Shown here in pieces: positions 8,315 to 17,559 of a stretch of DNA of 64,000 nt; within the stretch, counting starts at the first letter, position 1; each line of letters opens with the position of its first letter. A model generated the notes under the pieces. That model was not told where the DNA came from. It was given only the letters and a program-made list of their open reading frames with translations, and searched no databases. The translations under genes were made by a program, and so were the position numbers. This stretch comes from Streptomyces palmae (GTDB lineage Bacteria; Actinomycetota; Actinomycetes; Streptomycetales; Streptomycetaceae), in contig NZ_SRID01000001.1 of assembly GCF_004684805.1 (NCBI RefSeq), positions 1-64,000 on the forward strand, given 5' to 3'.

Positions 8315-9340
8315 ATGAGCACCTATCGAGTCGTGCAGGTGACCGGCCCGAACGGCCCGTTCGAGCTGACCGAGCGTGCGGTGCCGCAGCCGGGATTCGG
8401 CCAGGTCAGGATCGCCGTGGAAGCGTGCGGCGTCTGCCACAGTGACGCGCTGTTCGTGAGCGGTGGACTGCCGGGCGTGTCGTTCCCCGAGGTGCCGGGG
8501 CACGAGATCGCGGGCCGCGTCGAGGAGCTCGGCGAAGGCACTCGGGACCGTGGTTGGCAGGTCGGTGACCGAGTCGCGGTCGGTTGGTTCGGGGGCAGCT
8601 GCGGACACTGCAAGCCCTGCCGGGAAGGCGACTTCATCGCCTGCCGGGCCCTGAAAGTCCCGGGATGGGCATACGACGGAGGATTCGCCGAGAAGGTGAT
8701 CGCACCCGTCGACGCCCTGGCCCGGATCCCCGACGCCCTGGCGATGGCCGATGCGGGGCCCATGGCCTGCGCGGGCGTGACCGTCTTCAACGGCCTGCGG
8801 CGGAGTTCCGCCCGGCCCGGCGATCTGGTGGCGGTGCTCGGCCTTGGCGGCCTCGGGCACCTTGGGGTGCAGTACGCCGCCGCGATGGGATTCGAGACCG
8901 TGGCCATCGCCCGCGGCCCCGAGAAGGCAGACTTCGCCCAGCAGCTCGGCGCCCACCACTACATCGACAGCACCTCCGGCACGCCGGTCGCCGAGGCCCT
9001 GCTGTCCCTTGGCGGCGCACGGGTCGTACTGGCCACGGCCGGCAGTTCCGAGGCCGTCACCTCCACCGTGGACGGCCTGGCCCCGCGCGGGGAACTGGTG
9101 GTCATCGGGGTGGACACCGCACCGCTGGGCATCACCCCGGCACAGTTGATCATGGGTATCCATGTCGTCCGGGGCCACGCGAGCGGCACCTCGCAGGACG
9201 TGGAGGACACCATGGCGTTCAGCGCCCTGCGGGGCATCCGCCCACTGACCGAGACCGTGACGCTGGACCGTGCGGAGGAGGCGTACCAGAAGATGCTTGC
9301 CGGCAAGGCACGCTTCCGGATGGTGCTCACGACCGGGTGA
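8315..9340 (+). CDS. Zinc-dependent alcohol dehydrogenase
   Basis: ATG 8315 (341 residues, MSTYRVVQVTG) has the strong ribosome site AGGGGAGG ten bases upstream. The product is a medium-chain dehydrogenase. It has catalytic zinc ligands in ACGVCHSD and PGHE; the structural-zinc cysteine cluster is reduced here to GSCGHCKPCREGDFIAC. The Rossmann motif is VLGLGGLGHLGVQYA at about residues 170-185. It would oxidise a primary alcohol or reduce an aldehyde with NAD(P). The closest look-alikes are the AdhA/YahK-type alcohol dehydrogenases. It is a single gene, and the next feature downstream is a transposase relic on the opposite strand. Confidence 0.93.
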   Translation: MSTYRVVQVTGPNGPFELTERAVPQPGFGQVRIAVEACGVCHSDALFVSGGLPGVSFPEVPGHEIAGRVEELGEGTRDRGWQVGDRVAVGWFGGSCGHCKPCREGDFIACRALKVPGWAYDGGFAEKVIAPVDALARIPDALAMADAGPMACAGVTVFNGLRRSSARPGDLVAVLGLGGLGHLGVQYAAAMGFETVAIARGPEKADFAQQLGAHHYIDSTSGTPVAEALLSLGGARVVLATAGSSEAVTSTVDGLAPRGELVVIGVDTAPLGITPAQLIMGIHVVRGHASGTSQDVEDTMAFSALRGIRPLTETVTLDRAEEAYQKMLAGKARFRMVLTTG

Positions 9341-9344
9341 CACC

Positions 9345-9746
9345 CATGTGCCGTAGGCCGCGCCGGATGCACTGGACGAGGTGTTCGGCGTGCTGAAGGC
9401 GACGTTGGAGAGCCGGCCGCGTCCTGGGAGCGACCGGATCGGGTCGACCGGGTCGAGGTCGGGGTGTAAGGCGCAATCAGTAGATGGTCAGCCAGTCCCG
9501 GGCCGCCGGCCGCCGCCGTAGCTTGGCGGCTTCGTGGACCCTGAGGTTGTCCCAGACGAGCACGATCGGGCCGCCGAGCTGCTGGTGGGCTGCGGTCGGC
9601 AGGTCCCGATGCTCGCGCCAGGAGAAGCTCTTGCGGTCACAGCGGGGCCGATGGATCAGCCGGTAGCCGGCCGCCAGATTTGCAAGCAGTCCGGCCGAGC
9701 GCCTCCCCGCTGCGCCGGCACCGGGCCGCCGCAACCGGCGTCTCAC
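9345..9746 (-). pseudogene. IS630-family transposase relic
   Basis: The open part (9477-9746) ends with LVWDNLRVHEAAKL and DWLTIY. The first carries the second catalytic Asp of IS630 DDE transposases, followed by the start of the region that normally continues into LPxYAPDLNPVE. Here it stops, but beyond the stop other frames restore pieces: a proline-rich PDLDPV-like stretch near 9440-9470 and HLVQCIRRGLRHM near 9350-9390, matching the usual C-terminal helix. At least two frameshifts or indels and loss of the N-terminal half are therefore needed. It is a dead element with no visible terminal repeats. Confidence 0.7.
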
Positions 9747-10011
9747 CCGCGGGCATACCGACGTACCTTCCGGGGGCGGGGCCGCGGCCTGACTGCCTGA
9801 GAGCCGGCCAGCGCTGCCGACTGGCCCCGGTTTCCCTGCTCTGTTCCTCGGCGAGCCTGCCGAAGCCGATCAGTCGACCGCGCACGCAAACTCCGGCGTG
9901 CAGGTGGTCATGGTGAGACAGCGGCCGGCGGCGGCTCGCCTCACATTCGGCGGGGCCGCGTTGTCGGACTGGTGAAGAGGAACATGCCATCCGCAGGACG
10001 GGACGCTGAAT

Positions 10012-11148
10012 ATGAACGACTTCCAGGAGATCGCCGACCGCGTCGAGATCGAGGCGCTGCGCGGCGAGTTCACCGACGCGGCGATGATGCGAGACCGCGC
10101 CCGCCTTGCCGGGCTGTTCACCCCCGACGGTGTTCTGCGCATGCCCAACATCCCGGTCGAGTTCATAGGCCGGGAGGAAATCCGAACCGGAGGCGAACAG
10201 CTGCAAGACCAGTGGGACTTCTTCGTGCAGAACAGCCACCCGGGCATCATCCGGGTCGACGGCGACACCGCCACCGGTCGCACCTACATGCAGGAGATCG
10301 CGCGTGTGCTCGACGGCCGCTCGGGCCTGAACTTCGCCATCTACCACGACACCTACCGGCGTACATCGGAGGGATGGAAGTTCGCCGAGCGGGTCTACGA
10401 GGTCCGGTACCTCGACACCACCCCGCTGGCGGGTTCGGCGCCCGGTCCCGACGCTCAGGCCCACGGCTCCGGCGAAACCGGGGACACAGGCCGGACAGCG
10501 GTTGCCGGTGAGGCGAGCACGTCGGCCACGGAGCGGGCCGACGACTTCAGCGCGCCGGCGTCCGCCGAACGGTTGGACCGGGTGATCGCGGCGCTGCGGG
10601 CGAACGGCTTCACCGCCGAACTGCTCGACGACGCCGCGGCGGCCCGCGCCCGCATCAAGGATCTGATCCCGCACGGCGCGGACGTGTTCACCGGGGCCAG
10701 CGAGACGCTGCGGCTCTCCGGCATCGCGCAGGACATCGAAGCGAGCGACCGCCACCAGGCCATCCGGCCGCGGGTGCTGAAGATGGACCGCGCCACCGAG
10801 TCCGACCAGATCCGCCGGCTGGTGGCCACCCCCGACGTCTTCGTCGCCAGCGTCACGGCCGTCACCGAGACCGGCTCGCTCGTCATCGCCTCGGGCAGCG
10901 GCAGCCAACTGCCCGCATCTGCCGGCGGCGCCGCACGGGCGATCTGGGTCGTCGGGGCGCAGAAGGTGGTGCCCGACCTGAGCACCGCACTGCGCCGGGT
11001 CGAGGAGCACGCCCTTCCGCTGGAGACCGCGCGCAGCCAGGAGGCCTACGGGCATCCGAGCGCGGTCAACCGTCTGCTCGTCCTCAACGCCGAGCCGCAT
11101 CCTGGGCGCGGCACCGTCCTGCTGCTGCGCGAGGCCATCGGATTCTGA
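10012..11148 (+). CDS. NTF2/SnoaL-like domain fused to LUD (LutC-like) domain
   Basis: A 378-residue, apparently intact fusion. Residues about 1-135 form a nuclear-transport-factor-2/SnoaL-like cone fold (opening IADRVEIEALRGEFTDAAMMRDRARLAGLFTPDG, ending EGWKFAERVYEVRYLD). After a Gly/Ser/Thr-rich linker (about 140-180), residues 185-378 form a LUD domain. This has HGADVFTGASETL, the ASVTAVTETGSLVIASGSG core and IWVVGAQKVVPDLSTALRRVEEHALPLE, as in LutC/YkgG proteins linked to lactate utilisation. LUD proteins normally work with LutA/LutB iron-sulfur partners, which are absent here. The pairing suggests a stand-alone enzyme or binding protein with unknown substrate. The start has GGACGGGA upstream. 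Confidence 0.85.
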   Translation: MNDFQEIADRVEIEALRGEFTDAAMMRDRARLAGLFTPDGVLRMPNIPVEFIGREEIRTGGEQLQDQWDFFVQNSHPGIIRVDGDTATGRTYMQEIARVLDGRSGLNFAIYHDTYRRTSEGWKFAERVYEVRYLDTTPLAGSAPGPDAQAHGSGETGDTGRTAVAGEASTSATERADDFSAPASAERLDRVIAALRANGFTAELLDDAAAARARIKDLIPHGADVFTGASETLRLSGIAQDIEASDRHQAIRPRVLKMDRATESDQIRRLVATPDVFVASVTAVTETGSLVIASGSGSQLPASAGGAARAIWVVGAQKVVPDLSTALRRVEEHALPLETARSQEAYGHPSAVNRLLVLNAEPHPGRGTVLLLREAIGF

Positions 11149-11287
11149 CCTCCCACGCGGCGAGGATGCCGGAACGCCACAGAGGGCTGGCCGCTCGCCC
11201 CCGCCTGCCTCGTGAGGAACGCGGACGGCCGGGCCCAGGGGAGCACGCAGCCACCCCTTCGGCCGGCGCGGGCCACAGACCGGAAAC

Positions 11288-11326
11288 GGCGAAGGACCCG
11301 GCCACTGAGCGGTCGGGCCCTTCGCC
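11288..11326. terminator. Bidirectional hairpin terminator
   Basis: Arms 11288-11303 and 11311-11326 pair at 14 of 16 positions around a 7-base loop. It lies between two convergent genes and probably serves both. No T-run follows. Confidence 0.65.
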
Positions 11327-11355
11327 TGCCCTGACCGGGGCGACGGTCCCGCGGG

Positions 11356-12111
11356 TCACGGGATGCCGTGCAGGCCGTGGGCGGGGCTGGCGTTGATGAA
11401 GCGGTGGTCCTTGCACGTCGCGGTGAAGGGTGCGAACTTCTCGGTGGGGTGCGCGGCGTGGAAGGTGTACGTGCCGGTCGGCACGTTGGTCCACATCACG
11501 CCGCCGTCCGTGGAGGTCTGCGACAAGGAGATGTCGGGCAGCACGGAGTCGTTGAAGTAGAGCGGGCCCCGCAGTGCGGGGGAGGCCGAGGCGGTGGCGC
11601 CGGGTACGCCGTGCGGGGCGAAGCCCATCAGCTCCTCGAAGGACATGCCGACCGCGCGCTTGTCCACGACCGTGGAGACGATCACACAGCCGCCCGAGAA
11701 CGGGTCCTTCCCCGTCTGGACGGCGACGAGCGCCCACAGCCCGGCGGTGGTCGCCAGATCCGGCGTCTGGAGAAAGACATCGGGGATGTCCTGCTGCACG
11801 TTCCGGAAGGTCTGCGTGTACATCGGGTACCAGCCGAGCTTGGTGATGTGCACGGTGGCGTCCGAGCCGACCGGGACGTCGAGTGACCACCGGCCGTTGT
11901 CGTCCGACTCGACTGCGGCGCCTGTCTCCTCGACGGCGATGCGGGCATGGGGAATGGGCTTACCCGTGGTGAAGCTGTAGGCGACACCGCCCAAGATGAC
12001 CGACGACCGCTCCTCGGCGGAGGCCGGCCCCGTCAGTGACGCCCCCACGAGCAGGCCGGCAGTCAACACAAGTGCGGCTGTGTTCGCGTGTCTCGCTCTC
12101 TTCGTGCGCAT
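11356..12111 (-). CDS. Secreted carboxypeptidase-regulatory-like domain protein
   Basis: The start at MRTKRARHAN (251 residues) is chosen because GGGAAG precedes it by about six bases and a signal peptide follows at once (hydrophobic core ALVLTAGLLVGASL, cleavage after GPASA). The mature protein opens with VILGGVAYSFTTGKPIPHARIAVEETG and DDNGRWSLDVPVGSDATVHITKLGW, the pattern of a CarboxypepD_reg/CNA-B-like beta-sandwich. The second half repeats a shorter beta-rich theme (GTYTFHAAHPTEKFAPFTATC) and contains two cysteines that could form a disulfide. No catalytic residues are seen. It is probably an extracellular or cell-surface binding protein. The longer upstream frame is ignored because the signal peptide fixes the start. 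Confidence 0.75.
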   Translation of the reverse strand: MRTKRARHANTAALVLTAGLLVGASLTGPASAEERSSVILGGVAYSFTTGKPIPHARIAVEETGAAVESDDNGRWSLDVPVGSDATVHITKLGWYPMYTQTFRNVQQDIPDVFLQTPDLATTAGLWALVAVQTGKDPFSGGCVIVSTVVDKRAVGMSFEELMGFAPHGVPGATASASPALRGPLYFNDSVLPDISLSQTSTDGGVMWTNVPTGTYTFHAAHPTEKFAPFTATCKDHRFINASPAHGLHGIP

Positions 12112-12509
12112 GTGTCTTCCCTCCTTCTCGGGAATCGTCGCGAGTAAAGGGGAGGTCAATGACGAAGTCAAGGCGCTTGCATGCCCTTTGGGGGCCGAGG
12201 TGAACAGCCTCGGGCATCGGTTGACCAAGGCCGCTGGACGGGGAAGGCCGCAAGCAGGTCAAGCACGACCTCGACCTCTTCGCGGTCGATTACTTACCGC
12301 TCTTCAGGCACTACCGTGGTGTGATCCGCCGCCGTGGGACGCGCACCGAGATGCCGCCATCCGGTGCCAGGATCCGCACCGAAGGTCGGATGCGCAGCGA
12401 CTTCGGTCGAGGATCGGCGTCAAAGATCGGGTGCGGCAGAGACTTTGGTCGAGGGATCCGCGCCTTTCGGCCGACGCGCCGCCGACCGCACTCCGGACAG
12501 GCTGTCCGT
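12112..12509. other. Divergent intergenic region with direct repeats
   Basis: 398 bases that should hold the promoters of both flanking secreted proteins. Two imperfect direct repeats of about 29 bases (12391-12419 and 12432-12461) are listed separately. No gene is supported. Confidence 0.5.
12391..12461. repeat. Pair of imperfect direct repeats
   Basis: Both copies share a TGCG..CAG.GACTT.GGTCGAGG.ATC pattern and start 41 bases apart, close to four helical turns. They lie 50-120 bases upstream of the Tat-exported hydrolase gene. They could be regulator sites or a small duplication. Confidence 0.4.
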
Positions 12510-13613
12510 ATGACATCAGCACCGATCGCCCGCCGAACCCTGCTCGCGGCCACCGCCGCCCTTTCCACCGCCTGCGCCGCCGACAACGCACGTGCCCGTA
12601 CCACGGCCACCGACGCGGCAGCGTCGCCGCGGACCGCCGAATCGCTCACGTACCAGGGCGTCAACTTCGACACCGACCGCGAAACCTGGCGGACGGAGTA
12701 TGTCCGCCGGGAGATCGCGGCCATCAAGGAGCAGCTGCACTGCAACGCGATCCTGCTGCTCGGTCACGACCTGGACCGGTTGACGGAGGCCGCGTCGATC
12801 GCGGCCGCGCACGGCCTGTTCGTCTGGTTCGAACCGCGACAGTTCGACAAGGACGCCGAGCAGACCCTCGCCTTCCTCGGCTCGGTGGCGCGCGCCGCCG
12901 AGCGACTGCGCGCGCGACACCCCGATGTGGGCATAGCGGTCGGCACCGAGCTGACCATCTTCATGTCCGGGTTGGTGCCAGGCAAGGACTACAACGAGCG
13001 CGGTCAGGCGCTGGGGCGCCCCGAGTCGGCCGGGTTCCAGGAACGGTTGAACGCCTTCCTGGACCGGACGCTGAAGACCATACGGCCGCTGTTCAAGGGG
13101 CGGATCACCTACAGCTCCGGGGAATGGGAGGAGGTCGACTGGCGTGGATTCGACGTCGTGGGGGTCAATCTGTACCGGAACGCGGAGAACAGGGCCACCT
13201 ACACCAAGGAGCTGCGCGCCCTGCACCGGCACGGCAAGCCCGTGGTCATCACCGAGTTCGGCTGCTGCACCTTCACGGGGGCCAGGGAACAGGGAGGTGC
13301 AGGCTTCAACGTGGTGGACTGGCAGCATGAGCCGCCGGTGGTCAAGGACGGCTATGTCCGTAACGAACAGGAACAGGCCGACGAGCTCGGGGAACTGCTG
13401 GACCTCTACGCGGCCGAGCGGGTGCACGGCGCGTTCATCTACAACTTCATCGCGCCCGACTCGCCCTACTCGCCACAGCGCCGCAACGACCTGGACATCG
13501 CCAGCTTCGCGCTGGCCAAGACATTCCCCACCGGGACGCGGCGCGGCTACGCGGAAACCGGCCAGTGGGAGCCCAAGCAGTCCTTCCATACGGTGGCCCG
13601 CCGGTTTCAGTGA
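12510..13613 (+). CDS. Tat-exported TIM-barrel glycosidase-like protein
   Basis: A 367-residue protein from ATG 12510. The N-terminus has a twin-arginine signal (ARRTLLAATAALSTAC); the cysteine could also serve as a weak lipobox. The mature part looks like an (alpha/beta)8 glycosidase fold. It opens with YQGVNFDT, has AVGTELTIF after the fourth strand position and VVITEFGCC near the seventh, so Glu in each motif would be the acid/base and nucleophile, as in clan GH-A. A final YNFIAPDSPYSP loop follows. Homologues have sometimes been labelled abortive-infection proteins, but nothing here supports phage defence. Likely role: secreted or surface carbohydrate hydrolysis. The substrate is unknown. 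Confidence 0.75.
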   Translation: MTSAPIARRTLLAATAALSTACAADNARARTTATDAAASPRTAESLTYQGVNFDTDRETWRTEYVRREIAAIKEQLHCNAILLLGHDLDRLTEAASIAAAHGLFVWFEPRQFDKDAEQTLAFLGSVARAAERLRARHPDVGIAVGTELTIFMSGLVPGKDYNERGQALGRPESAGFQERLNAFLDRTLKTIRPLFKGRITYSSGEWEEVDWRGFDVVGVNLYRNAENRATYTKELRALHRHGKPVVITEFGCCTFTGAREQGGAGFNVVDWQHEPPVVKDGYVRNEQEQADELGELLDLYAAERVHGAFIYNFIAPDSPYSPQRRNDLDIASFALAKTFPTGTRRGYAETGQWEPKQSFHTVARRFQ

Positions 13614-14059
13614 CACGTGCCGCCACCAGAGCCCGGGCAGCCGACGGCCGGCCTGCCGGGCTGGTCCGGGCTGGTAGACCCGAGGCCGGGGCCGCCAGCA
13701 GAGTGGTGCCGGACCACCCCGGGCCCGTCCCGCCGAGGGTCGAGTCTTCGATGTGGGCCGGCGTCGGCCGGAAGCCCTGACGGCCCCGGATCGTGCTGGA
13801 GATCTCCCCTTGGGCAGTCCCATGCTGGTTCCGGCACTGCGCGACCCCTCTGAGGAGACAACGTCGTCGTAGCTCTGCTGCCTGGCCCGAGAAGCCCCTG
13901 GTCGTTCTGGGAGAGAACAGAGAGAAAGCAGCAGGATCAAGAGGTATCTCGGGGGTACGCCAGAAGCATGCCCGAGGTCGGGACAGGGGGAGCCGGGGGT
14001 GCGGAGAATTCGGCACTGACCTGCAGGTATGATGAGGGTGTCGCAGGTTCGCTGGGCAC
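13614..14059. other. Intergenic region before tRNA-Pro
   Basis: 446 bases with no supported gene. Frames crossing it on either strand lack ribosome sites and change codon bias within themselves. The tRNA promoter should lie near 14000-14050, where A+T content rises. Confidence 0.45.
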
Positions 14060-14133
<74 letters not shown>

Positions 14134-14145
14134 CGGTGCGAAAAG

Positions 14146-14185
14146 GCCCTCTGGCCGGGAGAAATCCCAGGCCAGAGGGCTTTTT
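14146..14185 (+). terminator. Rho-independent terminator after tRNA-Pro
   Basis: Perfect 11-bp stem (GCCCTCTGGCC at 14146-14156 with GGCCAGAGGGC at 14170-14180), a 13-base loop, and five T at 14181-14185. It lies 12 bases after the tRNA. Confidence 0.92.
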
Positions 14186-14328
14186 GCGATTCTCTGACGT
14201 GACATCAGTTTGATGCTGCGTCAGGCAATCGGGGACCGCTTGGGGACCACGGATCGAAAAATGCCCTGATCAGAGGCTGTTTCTTGGGGACCAAGATCGT
14301 TTCTGATCCGCGGGGCGTTGTCCGGTTT

Positions 14329-15546
14329 CTACAGGGCCCGGAGCGTCGCCGCCAGAGCCTCCGATGGGGCCGGGGCGCCGGACAGATGGGCGCTGAGTGA
14401 CCGCCCAGCCTCCGCCAGAGCCCGAAGGTCGGGGTGCAGGTACCGCTGGGTGGTCATCAAGGAGCCGTGTCCGGCGATGACTCGCAGGACGTGGAGGGGG
14501 ACTCCGGCGTCGGCCATCCAGGTCAGGCCGGTGTGGCGGAGGTCGTGCCGGCGTAGGTGTTCATAGCCGAGTTGGGTGACGACCTCGTCCCAGTGGGTGG
14601 CGTCCCGCAGTACCGCGGTGGAGATCCGCCCGCCGCGCGGCCCGGTGAACAGCCGCGCGTTGGGGTCGGGTCCGGCTGCCAGGAGGCGTTGGGCGACGAT
14701 GGGCCGCACCTCCTCGATCAAGGGGATGCGGCGGGCCATCTTCCCCTTGGTGCCCTTGTCGACCAGCCCGCCGGGCGCCGGGGTGGTCTGGCGGCGGACT
14801 GTCCAGATCCAGTTGACCGGATCGATGTCCCTCACCCGGACACCGGAGACCTCGCCGATCCGGGCGGCTGTGGCGGCGGCGAAGAGCACCACGCTGCCCC
14901 ACCCGGCGAACTCCTGGTACGAGCGTGCCACCAGTGCGTCGGCCAAGGTCGTGAGGGTGCCCCAGTCCGGCAGAGCTAGCGAGCGGGGATCATCGAGTTC
15001 GTCCTCCGCCTTGTGGTACTCCGCCTGCCAGCCGGTCACCCGAGCGGGGTTGCGGTCGATGATGCCGTCTCGGACGGCCTGCTCCATCACCCGCACCAGC
15101 ACCGCCAGGCTGTTCTTCACCGACGACAGACCCACCCCGTCGGCGATCCACCCGTACACACTGCGGTCCACCGCACCATTGCTGACCATCGGCACAGTGA
15201 TGTGTCCCAGGCTGGGCACCACGCGCAGCTTCCACCCCGCCCGATACGGGTCGTGCGTCTTGGCCTCCAGGCCGCGCATCGCCAGCTTCATATTGGCATC
15301 GCCGTAGACGGCCAGCGGCTGCGTGGACGTCGCCGGATCGATACCGCGCACAGCGGCGGCGGTCAGGGCGTCGATCCAATCCTGCGCCTCGTCCTCCGTG
15401 GGACGGGCCTCAGAGACCGACCGGCGCTCCTTGGTGAGCGGATCAACCCAGCGGACCCTGGCCCGGTAGGACAGGGGTCGGTCCGGACGGTGCTCGATAT
15501 CGGTGGACAGCGGGACGGCGATGGGGAGCCGCTCTATGTGTGCCAT
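14329..15546 (-). CDS. int: Tyrosine recombinase (integrase) of an integrative element
   Basis: A 405-residue site-specific integrase. An N-terminal arm-binding/SAM-like part (about 1-190) precedes the catalytic domain. The first Arg is in AATAARIGEVSGV, the HDLRHTGLTW box holds His and Arg, and GHGSLMTTQRYLH contains the last His and the nucleophile Tyr at about residue 369, so all catalytic residues are present. It shares one base with the upstream excisionase-like gene (TGATG), so the two are translationally coupled. Its 3' end points at tRNA-Pro, 195 bp away, the layout used by actinomycete integrative elements such as pSAM2, which uses a tRNA-Pro site. No second copy of the tRNA 3' end was found in the window. 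Confidence 0.95.
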   Translation of the reverse strand: MAHIERLPIAVPLSTDIEHRPDRPLSYRARVRWVDPLTKERRSVSEARPTEDEAQDWIDALTAAAVRGIDPATSTQPLAVYGDANMKLAMRGLEAKTHDPYRAGWKLRVVPSLGHITVPMVSNGAVDRSVYGWIADGVGLSSVKNSLAVLVRVMEQAVRDGIIDRNPARVTGWQAEYHKAEDELDDPRSLALPDWGTLTTLADALVARSYQEFAGWGSVVLFAAATAARIGEVSGVRVRDIDPVNWIWTVRRQTTPAPGGLVDKGTKGKMARRIPLIEEVRPIVAQRLLAAGPDPNARLFTGPRGGRISTAVLRDATHWDEVVTQLGYEHLRRHDLRHTGLTWMADAGVPLHVLRVIAGHGSLMTTQRYLHPDLRALAEAGRSLSAHLSGAPAPSEALAATLRAL

Positions 15547-15812
15547 CAGGCGGCCTCACCGGGGTCGACCCGGCGCTGCTCCAGCCACTGATGGACGTCA
15601 GCCGCTCGGTAGATGGTGTGGCGCGCCGAAAGCGATATGAAAGGCGGTCCCTGCGGTGGCTGGGCAGTACGCCAGCGGCGAATGGTGGACGGATCGACCT
15701 TCAAAAGGCGAGCCAACTCCCTGGTGGTGTAGGTGGCATTAGCGGGAACGGGGAGAGCCGTGGTGGCATCCGCTTCGGCAGCGGATATATGCGGTTGCAC
15801 TCGGTTGGGCAT
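15546..15812 (-). CDS. xis: Excisionase-like helix-turn-helix protein
   Basis: An 88-residue protein with a MerR/Xis-type DNA-binding helix-turn-helix in its middle: YTTRELARLLKVDPSTIRRW, then the wing ending YRAADVHQWLEQ. This is the form of excisionases that sit directly upstream of integrase genes in actinomycete integrative elements. The stop overlaps the integrase start. The first 25 residues are disordered, so translation might begin a little later; ATG 15812 is the only ATG in that part. Likely function: bending DNA at the attachment site to steer excision. Confidence 0.85.
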   Translation of the reverse strand: MPNRVQPHISAAEADATTALPVPANATYTTRELARLLKVDPSTIRRWRTAQPPQGPPFISLSARHTIYRAADVHQWLEQRRVDPGEAA

Positions 15813-17559
15813 CGGGATCCTGTTGCGGGTTGTACTGGGCTTGGGGGCTATCGAAAGGGCCAGGGTCGCGGCGATGCCTTACCTGATTGATCACGGCGGA
15901 CCACACAGCATTGAGGCAAAGGGACTGGAAGTCCACTCCAGTTGGCTAAGTTCTCTGACCGAGAACGCGGCGTTGCTCTGCCGCAGGAGGCGAAAGCGCT
16001 CATAACGCATGACGGCCCCCGCTCGCACGCCGGCGGCTCCGGCGCTCAAAGGAACCACTCGATCCCGCTTTCGCTAACCGGAGATCAGCTGTTATCTGTC
16101 CTCCGGAGCGCTTCGGTACAGGGGGAGCGCCTGGTGAATCCGGAGCCATGGCCGTGGAACGGGAAGTGATCACGGCGCTTGTGGACACTCCTCTCTGGAA
16201 GCTTCGGCAGCGATCCTGCTCGGCTTGAGACGGTCGCCTCCGTCAGCTGCCGGGGAGCCGGCCCCATGGCAGGTTCGCCGACAGGCGGCCGTGCCTGCAG
16301 TCGGCACCGGGCAGAGCGCGGTGCCGGCAGATCTTGCAGAAGCGGTCGACGAAGGTCGACCTCGTGCCTGGGTTTACCCGGGACGTGAGAGGGAGCGGTC
16401 ATCACAGAACCGGCGACTTGAAGCTGCAGCTGCGCACCTCGAAGGACGTAAAGCACGCCCAGGACCTGTTCCGCACGAGCTACGCGGGGGCGTGGAAGAT
16501 TATCGGTCACCCGGGCCGTGACCTTTCGTGCTGGGATTGGCGATGCCTTTCGATGTGCGGGCAGCTAGTGGCGGTGGACTATCAATGATGCGCGGGATCA
16601 CCGGTTTGGCTAACCGGCGATCCCGCGCTATATTGCCTCGCTTTTGCACGGCCAAGATGTCGCGGCGGGCTGCCCGTTGTCTGACCCGGGTGCCACCCTG
16701 ACGCCATAGGCGAGCGGCTTCTCCGGCGCCGATCGCGACGTACCGCACGAAGTCGAGTCTGGGCATACGTACGCCGAGCCAGTGACGAGGGTCCGCTCGA
16801 CGGCCTCCTGCTCCACATCACGGGCTGGTGCGACGAGGACATCGCCACAGGCGCCACCCTTCCAACGGACTCGGCCAGTTCGGCCCGGGACGGACAGGAC
16901 ATCCACAACCCACGCCCGGGAAGCCAGCTCGGGGACTGGAGCGGGGATACTTGTGCGTCACGACCTTGGGGCACCCGGCGGTCAGTGGGCGCGTGCCAGA
17001 GACTGCGCGGTTCATCGGCAGCTTGTGCAGGCGCTCCGCCCCCTCCGGCAGCGGGAGGGTGCCCACGGCCAGCAGCTTCTTGGTCTGCTGGTGGTACGTG
17101 GGTCGCACGCCCACTGACCAGGGGAAACGAGTGTCGAGTGATGAGCGATGTCGAGGCTGGACCGTGAATGGTCCGGATCTTGGTCGTCGTTGGCCGTCTG
17201 GGTCGGACCCGGCAGGCGCATCACGGGCGTGAATCAGCTGAGGTCGCTCAGGGCTGTTCGCGGGCTTGTGGCCAGGGGGGTGGCGTCGCATGCTCCTGGT
17301 CGACACTGCTCGGCGAGCGGCCCCAGGGCAGGACATGGAGCCCTGTGCTGTGGATGAGGCCGGCGTCGAGTTACAGGAGCTGGATGGGGGAGTGGCCGTG
17401 CCTGTGCAGCCACATGAGGCGGCGTTGGCGTTCGGCTTGGCTCAGTGTGAGCCAGTGGTCGTAGTGGACGCCGGGGACAGCGCCGGGGTTCTCGTGGGCC
17501 CAGGCGCGCACGAGGGCGGTTTTGTCCGGCGCACTGTGCAGGGTGATCAGGGCTTAGGC
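15813..17559. other. 1.7-kb stretch with no supported gene
   Basis: No frame here has a ribosome site plus a sensible protein. G+C drops around 15.8-16.2 kb, and many short frames with Arg/Pro/Ser bias overlap on both strands. It probably holds eroded remains of the integrative element (replication and transfer genes would be expected here). One striking hairpin at 16590-16628 is listed separately. Confidence 0.5.
16590..16628. terminator. Long hairpin in the non-coding stretch
   Basis: Stem of 10 bp (16590-16599 with 16619-16628) plus 6 bp (16601-16606 with 16612-16617), separated by one A/C mismatch, with loop TGGCT. It is very stable and symmetrical and could terminate in either direction or bound an element. 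No T-run. Confidence 0.5.

Noticed and set aside
14035..14052. Second copy of the tRNA T-arm (GTCGCAGGTTC) as an att site
   Set aside because: Only 11 bases match and the rest of the tRNA 3' end is absent; chance match.
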